A stretch of DNA of 17,689 nt. Source: Patescibacteria group bacterium (lineage in GTDB: Bacteria; Patescibacteriota; Saccharimonadia; Saccharimonadales; CAIOMD01). This document shows, piece by piece, positions 6,427 through 12,546 of the stretch. Below the pieces are notes generated by a model. That model saw only the letters and a list, made by a program, of their open reading frames with translations. It had not been told where the DNA came from and searched no databases. A program made the position numbers and the translations under genes. Numbering within the stretch: the stretch's first letter is position 1; the number at the start of each line of letters is the position of its first letter. The stretch spans positions 1 through 17,689 of the forward strand of contig JALOQO010000003.1 in NCBI GenBank assembly GCA_025453305.1, read 5' to 3'.

Positions 6427-6816
6427 TTATGTGAGCGCAAAATTGCCAAGATTAGCTAACCTAGCTCTCCTCTTAGCACCCCCAGAACTCTCGAGTTCAT
6501 CTATTATATGTTTTAACACAACTTCCATACGGTGCAAATCTTCTTCTGTAGCATCTTTAGGCAAACCCTGTACTAATTCTAATATTTCCTCTTTGGTTAA
6601 ACCCTCTTCTAATAGAGCTGCTACGGACGCCCTAATCTGATCTGTAGGGTCACTACCGTCTACACCACTAGCATAATCAGTATAAGAATCTCGTCTTGAA
6701 TCTTCAGCCTTCTTACGCAAATACAGAATAGTCAGTAAAGCAATTAGTTCTTCTAATCTGCGCTTTAATCTTTCTTCTGGCGAAACGCTTGGTTCTCTAT
6801 CCACTCCGCGGTTCAT
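6427..6816 (-). CDS. Unrecognised 129-aa protein
   Basis: I do not recognise this family. The protein is highly charged and predicted mostly helical: an Arg/Glu-rich first helix with a hydrophobic stretch (RLEELIALLTILYLRKKAED, about 18-37), an acidic polar linker (40-60), then helices around LLEEGLTKEEILELVQGL (about 68-85) and the C-terminal RRARLANLGNF. It has no membrane segment or catalytic motif; the helical pattern would suit a small DNA- or protein-binding partner, which is inference only. It starts at ATG 6816 with no Shine-Dalgarno site, behind a candidate TTGACA promoter. The 645-base noncoding stretch with element copy B lies upstream. It may be distantly related to the 131-aa gene at 4804-5199, also next to a copy of the element. 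Confidence 0.7.
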   Translation of the reverse strand: MNRGVDREPSVSPEERLKRRLEELIALLTILYLRKKAEDSRRDSYTDYASGVDGSDPTDQIRASVAALLEEGLTKEEILELVQGLPKDATEEDLHRMEVVLKHIIDELESSGGAKRRARLANLGNFALT

Positions 6817-6867
6817 ATTAAATTAAACAGTCTTTCGTTATGACATTACTAAATAAACTGATATTTA

Positions 6868-6895
6868 TATTTACATACTATTACATTATTGTCAA
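6868..6895 (-). promoter_or_regulatory. Candidate promoter of the 129-aa gene
   Basis: On the minus strand a consensus TTGACA (6895-6890), a 16-base spacer and TAAATA (6873-6868) precede the gene, with a predicted leader of about 45 bases. Confidence 0.45.
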
Positions 6896-6922
6896 TTTCT
6901 ATCGGCGCGCATTTCTGATATA

Positions 6923-6938
6923 ACCCCGAGTACGGGGT
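6923..6938. other. Perfect hairpin in the 645-base noncoding stretch
   Basis: ACCCCG-AGTA-CGGGGT is a perfect 6-bp GC-rich stem with a four-base loop. It lies upstream of the 129-aa gene promoter, with no U-tract on either strand. Further along (6966-7023) a weaker imperfect stem pairs TAGGGTGTTCA with TGATACACCTTTA. Their role is unknown. No credible gene was found between 6817 and 7461; the only short ORF of note is 16 codons at 7079-7129. Confidence 0.4.
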
Positions 6939-7101
6939 AACAAGCTTGCATCTTAACATTTAAATATAGGGTGTTCATGGGTATTATCGCATTGGCTTAG
7001 TAGTTAGATTGATACACCTTTATGGGTCTGGGCATCACATCTTATAGTTAGTATATAGGGGTGAATTTGCAATTTAATATGTCTGAATATCTAAATAACA
7101 G

Positions 7102-7310
7102 CAAAAAAGCTTGGTCTATATGCGATTAATTGCATCTCATTAGCAATAGATTCAGATGATGTAATTATCATCATGGCCAAGACAAAAAGCCAAGTCCGGA
7201 TTATTCTATAGGTAACCAGAAATCCGGGCCGACCGCAGGGAGTCCTTTTTGTGCCAAGTGATAATTACATTCAGACGAGTTATTGATAATGAGCGCAGAG
7301 GCTTTTTGTT
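7102..7310 (+). ncRNA. Candidate rod-shaped RNA of about 200 nt (element copy B)
   Basis: A long imperfect inverted repeat spans 7104-7307. From outside in, the paired blocks are AAAAAGC/GCTTTTT, GCG/CGC, CTCATTA/TAATGAG, CAATA/TATTG, a 10x10-base internal loop carrying TCAGA on both sides, ATGTAATTATCA/TGATAATTACAT (12 bp perfect), TGGC/GCCA, ACAAAAAG/CTTTTTGT, and an apical stem CCGGATT/AATCCGG with an 18-base loop. The base ends in GCTTTTT, which could terminate transcription; the minus strand ends the same way, so orientation is not certain. On the plus strand TTGCAA (7067-7072) and TCTAAA (7090-7095), 17 bases apart, would start it near 7102. Size and rod shape recall 6S RNA, but no conserved 6S sequence is seen. 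It shares blocks with 5462-5547. Confidence 0.45.
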
Positions 7311-7335
7311 ACTTTTTAGCCGGTATAAAAAGTAA
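7309..7335. other. Perfect 10-bp hairpin/dyad after copy B
   Basis: TTACTTTTTA-GCCGGTA-TAAAAAGTAA is a perfect 10-bp dyad with a seven-base loop. It is the counterpart of the 8-bp dyad at 5528-5547, and both are entered through the identical bases TTTGTTACTTT (here 7305-7315). AGCC-GGC-GGCT follows at 7346-7356. It could be part of the RNA element or an operator for the 7462 gene. Confidence 0.5.
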
Positions 7336-7461
7336 TGAGTTAACTAGCCGGCGGCTGGGTGCGAAACGCAATTAAAAGCTTTGCCACTCAAAGTTGTAAA
7401 ATAATTTGACTTAAAAAATTAAATATATAAAGGTTGTTAATCTTTATAAAGGAGAATTCTT

Positions 7462-7728
7462 ATGAAATCTAAAATCAATCAAGAAGTTAGTGTAATTAGT
7501 GTATTTAGCAGCCGCCTACAAACAGCTAAGCCACACCTAATTAGCTGGCAAAATAAAGATTACAAAGTAGGCGAAATTGGCTATCACCACAAGATATATA
7601 GCGGCCGTATATGCCACCATATTTACGAACTAACAGACCAAGACCAAACCTTATGGTTTAGGCTAAGCTTTAATACCGATAATCTGCGTTGGGTACTAGA
7701 AGAGATCAGCGATGGCAACACCGACTAA
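7462..7728 (+). CDS. Unrecognised 88-aa protein upstream of the Y-family polymerase
   Basis: The start is well set by AAGGAG 8 bases before the ATG. The protein is small and soluble-looking, with a beta-rich pattern: ISWQNKDYKVGEIGYHHKIYSGR (about 28-50), then HIYELTDQDQTLWFRLSF and a C-terminal LRWVLEEISDG. The layout (a basic residue-aromatic strand, W..V.E..DG end) reminds me of the small DUF6504-type proteins found beside Y-family polymerases in Actinobacteria, but I cannot confirm homology. It precedes the polymerase by about 250 bases in the same direction, with a possible small antisense gene in between, so a shared damage-tolerance role is plausible but inferred. Its promoter region is A/T-rich with TTGACT at 7406. 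Confidence 0.8.
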   Translation: MKSKINQEVSVISVFSSRLQTAKPHLISWQNKDYKVGEIGYHHKIYSGRICHHIYELTDQDQTLWFRLSFNTDNLRWVLEEISDGNTD

Positions 7729-7741
7729 AAAAATCTTAGTG

Positions 7742-7954
7742 TTAAAGGCCGGGATTAGCGCAATGGCCCAGATGCTCAACTGTAGCAGTGCGGGTAATAG
7801 GTTCTCTGTTTGGCCCCATAATAGTATCTGTAGTCTGTTTTAGCAAACGATCACACCCCCTAACCTCACACTGTACCTCATTATCTCTGCTTGGGTGTAA
7901 GCCACCACCATCCAGCTCTATACATACAGGATTATCACCTAACCGTTCAATCAT
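7742..7954 (-). CDS. Possible small cysteine-containing protein
   Basis: This 70-aa ORF from ATG 7954 (extendable to TTG 7981, overlapping the polymerase start) fills the gap between two plus-strand genes. The translation reads like a real protein: a CxxxxC-type pair (VQCEVRGC, plus a Cys near each end), few low-complexity runs, and a sensible mixture of charged and hydrophobic residues; a soluble, possibly metal-binding protein would fit. Against it: there is no Shine-Dalgarno site, its promoter would have to lie inside the polymerase gene, and it is antisense between two co-oriented genes. The opposite strand holds only a less convincing ORF. I do not recognise the family. Confidence 0.45.
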   Translation of the reverse strand: MIERLGDNPVCIELDGGGLHPSRDNEVQCEVRGCDRLLKQTTDTIMGPNREPITRTATVEHLGHCANPGL

Positions 7955-7975
7955 AACAACAACTATATCACAATT

Positions 7976-9214
7976 ATGCAACTAGATTTTAACTACAACC
8001 AACCACTAATAATGCACATCGATCTTAACAGCTGTTTTGCCATTATAGAACAGCAGGCCAATCCACTGCTTAGGCATAAACCCGTAGCTATTGCCGCCTA
8101 CGATAGCCTTGGCGGGGCAATTATAGCTAGTAGCTACGAAGCCAAAGCCAAGGGTATAAAACTGGGCGTAAATGTGCGAGAAGCCCGCCTGCTGGCCCCA
8201 GATGTATGTATTCGTATGCCAGACCCCGCCAAATATCGCGATGCCCACAAGCGCTTTAAAGCGGTTTTAACAGCATATACCAGCAATGTTACCCCCAAAA
8301 GCATAGATGAATTTGTAATAGATTTTACCGGTAGCCCAGCGCTCCGGTCTGGCAAAACTATGCAAGATATCGGATACGATATAAAACAACGAATCAAAGA
8401 AAGCCTAGGTAGCTATGTAACCGTTAATGTAGGTATTGGCACAAACCGCTTTTTGGCAAAAACGGCGGCTGGCTTAAACAAGCCAGACGGCCTAGACACA
8501 ATTACGGCCGATAATCTTAAAAAAGTATATTCTGGTATGCAATTAATTGATTTAACAGGTATAAATGTTAGATTTGCCGCCCGCCTAAATGCTGCCGGCA
8601 TTTACACCCCACTAGATTTTTTGAACACCCCAGCCGAAACCTTGGCTAAAAAGGTTTTTAAAAGCCGGGTAGGATACGATTGGTACGTCCGTTTAAGGGG
8701 CTGGGAGGTAGACAATATTGCCTGGGGCACAAAAACCTTTGGCCACCAGTATGCTTTAGGTCAAAAAACCAAAGACAGACAGGAGCTATCTAAAATCCTG
8801 GCTAAATTATGCGAAAAAACCGGTCGCAGAATGCGCCGGAACAACTACAGCGCGCATGGCGTGCACCTTTGGCTATTGTTCGCAAACCGAACACATTGGG
8901 CCAAGGGTAGACACACCCATAATCAGCTGTACGCTAGCCAAGATATTTACATTTACGCTCAACGGCTACTTAACGAAATATCAATACCGGCAAATGTCAC
9001 AAATATAGCCGTATCGGTATATAAATTAACGCCCAGCCAACCGCGCCAACAAAGTATGTTTGCCGAAACAAGGCTAGACAACTATGCTCTAGCAGACGCT
9101 ACAGACGAAATAAACGATAGATACGGCGAGTTTACTGTGATACCCGGCATAATGACCGGTATGGAGGGCCTAATTCTAGATCGCATAGCCTTTGGATCGG
9201 TAAAAGATCTATGA
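7976..9214 (+). CDS. dinB: Y-family (DinB/UmuC-like) translesion DNA polymerase
   Basis: This is a low-fidelity polymerase that extends primers past damaged bases. Its 412 residues carry the catalytic metal ligands D16 (HIDLNSCF) and D111-E112 (KSIDEFVIDF), the steric-gate aromatic F21, and the palm signature GIGTNRFLAKTAAGLNKPDG (about 154-173). Unlike catalytically dead ImuB proteins, the D/DE triad is intact. A QQSMF pentapeptide (358-362) near the C-terminus fits a sliding-clamp binding motif, followed by DEINDRYGEF typical of the family. The start at 7976 has no Shine-Dalgarno site; an in-frame ATG at 8012 directly before HID is an alternative. Neighbours (88-aa protein, SRAP) suggest a damage-tolerance cluster. 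The stop is TGA. Confidence 0.94.
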   Translation: MQLDFNYNQPLIMHIDLNSCFAIIEQQANPLLRHKPVAIAAYDSLGGAIIASSYEAKAKGIKLGVNVREARLLAPDVCIRMPDPAKYRDAHKRFKAVLTAYTSNVTPKSIDEFVIDFTGSPALRSGKTMQDIGYDIKQRIKESLGSYVTVNVGIGTNRFLAKTAAGLNKPDGLDTITADNLKKVYSGMQLIDLTGINVRFAARLNAAGIYTPLDFLNTPAETLAKKVFKSRVGYDWYVRLRGWEVDNIAWGTKTFGHQYALGQKTKDRQELSKILAKLCEKTGRRMRRNNYSAHGVHLWLLFANRTHWAKGRHTHNQLYASQDIYIYAQRLLNEISIPANVTNIAVSVYKLTPSQPRQQSMFAETRLDNYALADATDEINDRYGEFTVIPGIMTGMEGLILDRIAFGSVKDL

Positions 9215-9299
9215 GCACAGAGCCGTGAGTTTAGGGTTCAGAGTGGAGAGTTATGAATATTAGTCACAATAAGCAACAACTTGTGGTAGCATATATCAT

Positions 9300-9602
9300 A
9301 TGGCAAAAGATATACCAGAAGCGGAAATAGTAAGCCAACCAGATGGCTTTAAGTATAAATATCAGTACAAAGAATATTCAGAATCAACCAAGAAAGTTTC
9401 TAAATTAGCGTGGATTATTAGCTTATTATCGCTAGCTTTTAGCATAATACCAATATTTGGCTTTATTTTTGCCTTATTTGCGTTATTAATCGCAACTATC
9501 AAAAAAGTACCCTTGTTTATACCATTGGCTTCGCTATTTATAGCTAGCTTTGTAACAAGTTTTGTACTATTTATAGCTTGGCTTATTAGTTTAATATTTT
9601 AA
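9300..9602 (+). CDS. Small membrane protein, unknown function
   Basis: This is a 100-aa protein with a polar, charged N-terminus (1-35, rich in Lys, Tyr and Glu) followed by two or three membrane helices (about 36-54, 57-66 and 71-98). The layout, a polar head then a short helical hairpin with an IIPIFGFIFALFALLIA turn, is like DUF4190-type small membrane proteins, but no specific motif supports that. It starts at ATG 9300 with no Shine-Dalgarno site, 85 bases after the polymerase and 33 bases before tgt. The preceding sequence is AT-rich and the leader may be very short. Function unknown. Confidence 0.72.
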   Translation: MAKDIPEAEIVSQPDGFKYKYQYKEYSESTKKVSKLAWIISLLSLAFSIIPIFGFIFALFALLIATIKKVPLFIPLASLFIASFVTSFVLFIAWLISLIF

Positions 9603-9635
9603 TCTGTTCTTATCTGTTACAATATAACGAGTCTT

Positions 9636-10841
9636 ATGAAAAACAGTTTTAGTTTTGATATACAAAAAGAACATCCGAACGGTTTAGCTAGAGCCGGAGT
9701 AATACACACCCCTCACGGCGATATTAAAACGCCAGCATTTATTGTAGTTGGCACAAAAGCTACGGTAAAAGCCCTTACTCCAGAACAAATTGCATCCACT
9801 GGCGCACAAGCGGTACTGGCAAATGCCTACCACCTATATTTACAACCCGGCCCAGAAACAGTTGATAAAGCGGGTGGGGTAGGTAGCTTTATGAACTGGA
9901 GTGGCCCAACTTTTACAGATAGTGGCGGGTTTCAGGTATTAAGCCTAGGTGTAGGCTATAAAAAAGTAATTAATATGAACGCCGATGCTAATGAACAAAT
10001 GGCAACAGTAAGAAAAGGTGAAAGATTAGCCCATGTAGATGACGATGGCGTTAGTTTTAAGTCCCATTTAGATGGAAGCCTACATAGATTCACTCCGGAA
10101 TCATCCATTGCAATACAGCACCAGCTTGGAGCCGATATTATGTTTGCGTTTGATGAATGTACTTCTATTGCGCAACCCTATAATTATCAAAAAATGTCAC
10201 TAGAACGAACTCATGAATGGGCGGATAGATGTATCAAAGAACATACCAGGCAAACAAAGCAAAGAAAAAACAAACCTTATCAGGCATTATTCGGCGTGAT
10301 ACAGGGTGCTAACCATCAAGATTTAAGAGAAGAGGCAGCTAGCTATATGGGCAACTTACCCTTTGATGGCTACGGCATTGGCGGTGCATTAGAAAAACAA
10401 AAACTAGGCACAATAGTTAAGTGGGTAAATGATCTTTTGCCCAAAAACAAACCCAAGCATCTACTAGGCTTAAGCGAGCCAGACGATATATTCATAGGGA
10501 TAGAAAACGGAGCCGATACCTTTGACTGTGTATCGCCGGCCCGGATTGGCCGTAATGGTTCTATATATACTGTAAACGGCCGTTTTACAATAAAAAAATC
10601 CGTCTATGCAAACGATTTTTCACCACTTGTAGATGGATGTTCTTGTTATACTTGCACGAACTTTACGAAAGGTTATATTAACCACTTATTTAGGGCAGGC
10701 GAAAGACTCGCCGCCACTCTATCTACTATCCACAACGAATATTTTATAGTCCAATTAGTTAATCAAATCCGCGACAGCATCTTGAACGATAATTTTGATA
10801 CATTCAAAAATACATGGCTAATGCGATACTACGGTAAATAA
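9636..10841 (+). CDS. tgt: Queuine/preQ1 tRNA-ribosyltransferase
   Basis: TGT swaps guanine-34 in the anticodon of tRNAs for Asp, Asn, His and Tyr with preQ1, a step in queuosine synthesis. Its 401 residues show D95 in TDSGGFQV, D173 in AFDECTS, the FGVIQGA segment (219-225), GIGGA (247-251), nucleophile D297 in FDCVSPARIGRNG, and the zinc site C335, C337, C340 and H366. An insertion of about 20 residues (106-136) separates GGFQVLSLG from GVSFKSHLDG, where E. coli and Zymomonas enzymes have about 11; I recall similar loops in other CPR sequences. No queC/D/E/F or queA gene is in the window, so the precursor may be salvaged. TACAAT/TATAAC lies 12-18 bases before the ATG, implying a short or absent leader. 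Confidence 0.95.
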   Translation: MKNSFSFDIQKEHPNGLARAGVIHTPHGDIKTPAFIVVGTKATVKALTPEQIASTGAQAVLANAYHLYLQPGPETVDKAGGVGSFMNWSGPTFTDSGGFQVLSLGVGYKKVINMNADANEQMATVRKGERLAHVDDDGVSFKSHLDGSLHRFTPESSIAIQHQLGADIMFAFDECTSIAQPYNYQKMSLERTHEWADRCIKEHTRQTKQRKNKPYQALFGVIQGANHQDLREEAASYMGNLPFDGYGIGGALEKQKLGTIVKWVNDLLPKNKPKHLLGLSEPDDIFIGIENGADTFDCVSPARIGRNGSIYTVNGRFTIKKSVYANDFSPLVDGCSCYTCTNFTKGYINHLFRAGERLAATLSTIHNEYFIVQLVNQIRDSILNDNFDTFKNTWLMRYYGK

Positions 10842-10847
10842 TCTAAT

Positions 10848-11027
10848 TTATACTTTAGTTAAAAGGTACAAAGCGGTACCAACTGCAAGAGCAATATTAA
10901 GATAGAAAATAACTATTAATATTTTGCCAAATAGCTTGTCGCCAAAACTACTACTCTTTATCATTTGTATGCATAGGAGCAAGAACAAAGGCAATACCAA
11001 TAAAACAAACGAAAACATAAATAACAT
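10848..11027 (-). CDS. 59-aa membrane protein, unknown function
   Basis: This short gene would be missed by a 60-residue cut-off. It runs from ATG 11027 to TAA 10848; an in-frame stop lies five codons upstream of that ATG. It encodes two membrane helices (about 2-22 and 35-57) joined by a polar loop around MIKSSSFGDKLFGK. It starts 38 bases after the YqaA-like gene's stop on the same strand and ends 6 bases from the convergent tgt stop, neatly filling the 224-base gap, which supports it being real. A small helical-hairpin membrane protein is all that can be said; it may be an accessory of the upstream membrane protein. Confidence 0.6.
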   Translation of the reverse strand: MLFMFSFVLLVLPLFLLLCIQMIKSSSFGDKLFGKILIVIFYLNIALAVGTALYLLTKV

Positions 11028-11065
11028 ACAAACACTGTATCAGAACATTTTAGTTAAGGCAATTA

Positions 11066-11758
11066 TTAAAATATATACTTAACAGCTACAAAACCAAGTA
11101 TTATTAGAGCCAAAAAGGCCAATGATAAAACATCAATGTACTGTTCTATTTGATCTTTGTATTTTGCGCCAAGTTTATGCATTAAAAAAGCCACCAAAAA
11201 GAACCTTCCACCCCTACCGATAATAGATGCCACAATAAAAACAATAATATTAAGCTGAACAACCCCGGCCGATATTGTAATTAATTTGTACGGTATTGGC
11301 GTAAATGCTGCAGCAAAAATAGCCAAAAAACCATTTGTGCTAAAAGATTCTTTAAGACTAGCAAATTCTGATTCTAAATGGTAAGTGCTAATAACCCATT
11401 GTCCAACCGATTCGAACAATAACATGCCTATTAAATAACCAAATAATCCGCCAATTACGCTAAAAATCGTACATATGGTAGCAAACCTAACCCATTTTTT
11501 TGGGTTTACTGTTGTAATTGCTATAAGTAATGGGTCTGGTGGTATAGGAAAAAACGAACTTTCTACAAAGGAAAAACCAGCTAGCGCTCGTTCGGCGTTT
11601 TTAGTTTCCGCAAAACCCACCATCCAACCATAAACTTGGCGAATTTTTTGCCTTGGCCAAGATAAAATACTTGCAGTTAATAAAAAGGGCTTAGAGGCAA
11701 TGAACGATTCGTATTTTGGGCCAATAAATTTGTGATTTCTAATAAATTTTCGCACCAT
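11066..11758 (-). CDS. YqaA-like VTT/DedA-family membrane protein
   Basis: This is a 230-aa integral membrane protein of the VTT (SNARE-associated/DedA) superfamily, YqaA branch. Members of the superfamily act as lipid flippases or transporters; the YqaA role is not established. Hallmarks are ESSFFPIPPDPLLIAI (about 66-81), a Gly-rich helix GGLFGYLIG (about 103-111), the re-entrant FTPIPYKLITISAG (about 151-164) and GRGGRFF (about 180-186) with its conserved Arg. A cytoplasmic N-terminal extension of about 45 residues is basic. A TATAAT lies only 3 bases before the ATG, too close for a normal leader. It is divergent from the bL25 gene, 105 bases apart. Confidence 0.85.
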   Translation of the reverse strand: MVRKFIRNHKFIGPKYESFIASKPFLLTASILSWPRQKIRQVYGWMVGFAETKNAERALAGFSFVESSFFPIPPDPLLIAITTVNPKKWVRFATICTIFSVIGGLFGYLIGMLLFESVGQWVISTYHLESEFASLKESFSTNGFLAIFAAAFTPIPYKLITISAGVVQLNIIVFIVASIIGRGGRFFLVAFLMHKLGAKYKDQIEQYIDVLSLAFLALIILGFVAVKYIF

Positions 11759-11831
11759 TACATTATAGCTTAAATTTTTTAAAATATTTAAACACTGCCT
11801 AAAAACAGTTTATAAATATACAAATTTAGTC

Positions 11832-11837
11832 TATAAT
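11832..11837 (+). promoter_or_regulatory. Probable -10 box of the bL25 gene
   Basis: A consensus TATAAT lies 26 bases before the ATG at 11864, with AGAGG as a ribosome-binding site in the leader; a weak TTTATA is at the -35 position (11809-11814). Confidence 0.5.
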
Positions 11838-11863
11838 AAGAATTTGATAATCAAAGAGGTAAT

Positions 11864-12508
11864 ATGAGCAACGATACAATAAGCATTTCTTTAGAAGAAA
11901 GAAAAAGCATCCGTAAAGGTCTAAATACACTTAGAAAAGAAGGTTTATTGCCGGCTGTTATACACAGGCCGGGCAAAGAATCATTAATAGTGCAGGGGTC
12001 AACCAAAGAGCTAACCTCTGTCTATAACGAGGCCGGCGAACGACATCCCGTTGAAGTTAAAGTAGGTAGCACAACCTATCTAACGCTAATTAAAGAGGTA
12101 GACCTAGAGCCTACAAAAAGTGTCTTAAGACACCTTGTGTTTGGTGCTATAAAACGAAATGAAAAGGTAGAAACAGAGGTAGATATTGATTTTATTGATG
12201 ATTCACCAGCAGAAAAAGCAGGCTTAATAATAAATCAAACCACTCTTACAGTAGAAGTTAAGGCGTTACCGAACGACTTGCCCGATAAAGTAGAGGTAAG
12301 TATTGAAAGCCTTATAGCAATAGGTGATAAATTAACTTTGGCAGATATTAAACCTATAGAAGGTGTAGAAATACTAGGCGACCCAGAACTTACAATTGCT
12401 ACAGTAGAAGAGGTCCAAGAACAAATAGTAGAAGAAGAAACTACTCCGGCCGAAGCCGAAGCAGCTGCCCTAGCAGAACCTGAACAACCAGAACCAGAAT
12501 CCAAATAA
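11864..12508 (+). CDS. rplY: 50S ribosomal protein bL25, long (CTC) form
   Basis: bL25 binds 5S rRNA on the large subunit. This is the long CTC-type form (214 aa): an N-terminal RNA-binding barrel with RKGLNTLRKEGLLPAVIH (about 17-34), a central TL5-like C-terminal domain (about 95-185) with DLPDKVEVSIESLIAIGD and VEILGDPELTIATV, and an acidic Glu/Ala/Pro tail (about 186-214) that is low-complexity. It has its own promoter and an AGAGG ribosome-binding site. It converges on the FecR-FN3 gene with a 38-base gap, where AAAACT-AGTT-AGTTTT (about 12544-12559) is a weak AT hairpin and possible bidirectional terminator. Confidence 0.92.
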   Translation: MSNDTISISLEERKSIRKGLNTLRKEGLLPAVIHRPGKESLIVQGSTKELTSVYNEAGERHPVEVKVGSTTYLTLIKEVDLEPTKSVLRHLVFGAIKRNEKVETEVDIDFIDDSPAEKAGLIINQTTLTVEVKALPNDLPDKVEVSIESLIAIGDKLTLADIKPIEGVEILGDPELTIATVEEVQEQIVEEETTPAEAEAAALAEPEQPEPESK

Positions 12509-12546
12509 TATTTATACTTGTTATATCGTGGCTTAGCAAGGCAAAA

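Noticed and set aside
6192..6449. ORFs on both strands spanning the SRAP start and terminator
   Set aside because: They overlap the conserved SRAP N-terminus (MCGRY) and a terminator hairpin, and the translations have no protein-like pattern.
7190..7240. RNase P RNA-like words (AAGTCCGG, CCAGAA..CCGGG)
   Set aside because: RNase P helix P4 halves are normally more than 200 nt apart and embedded in other conserved parts. Here they are about 20 bases apart and form a simple hairpin, and the other conserved elements are missing.
9253..9330. Short ORF after GGAGAG upstream of the 100-aa gene
   Set aside because: It is about 25 codons, overlaps the 9300 gene in another frame, and its residue make-up is not convincing.
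12235..12504. 89-aa minus-strand ORF inside bL25
   Set aside because: It is a Ser/Ala/Gly-rich shadow of the acidic tail and C-terminal domain of bL25.
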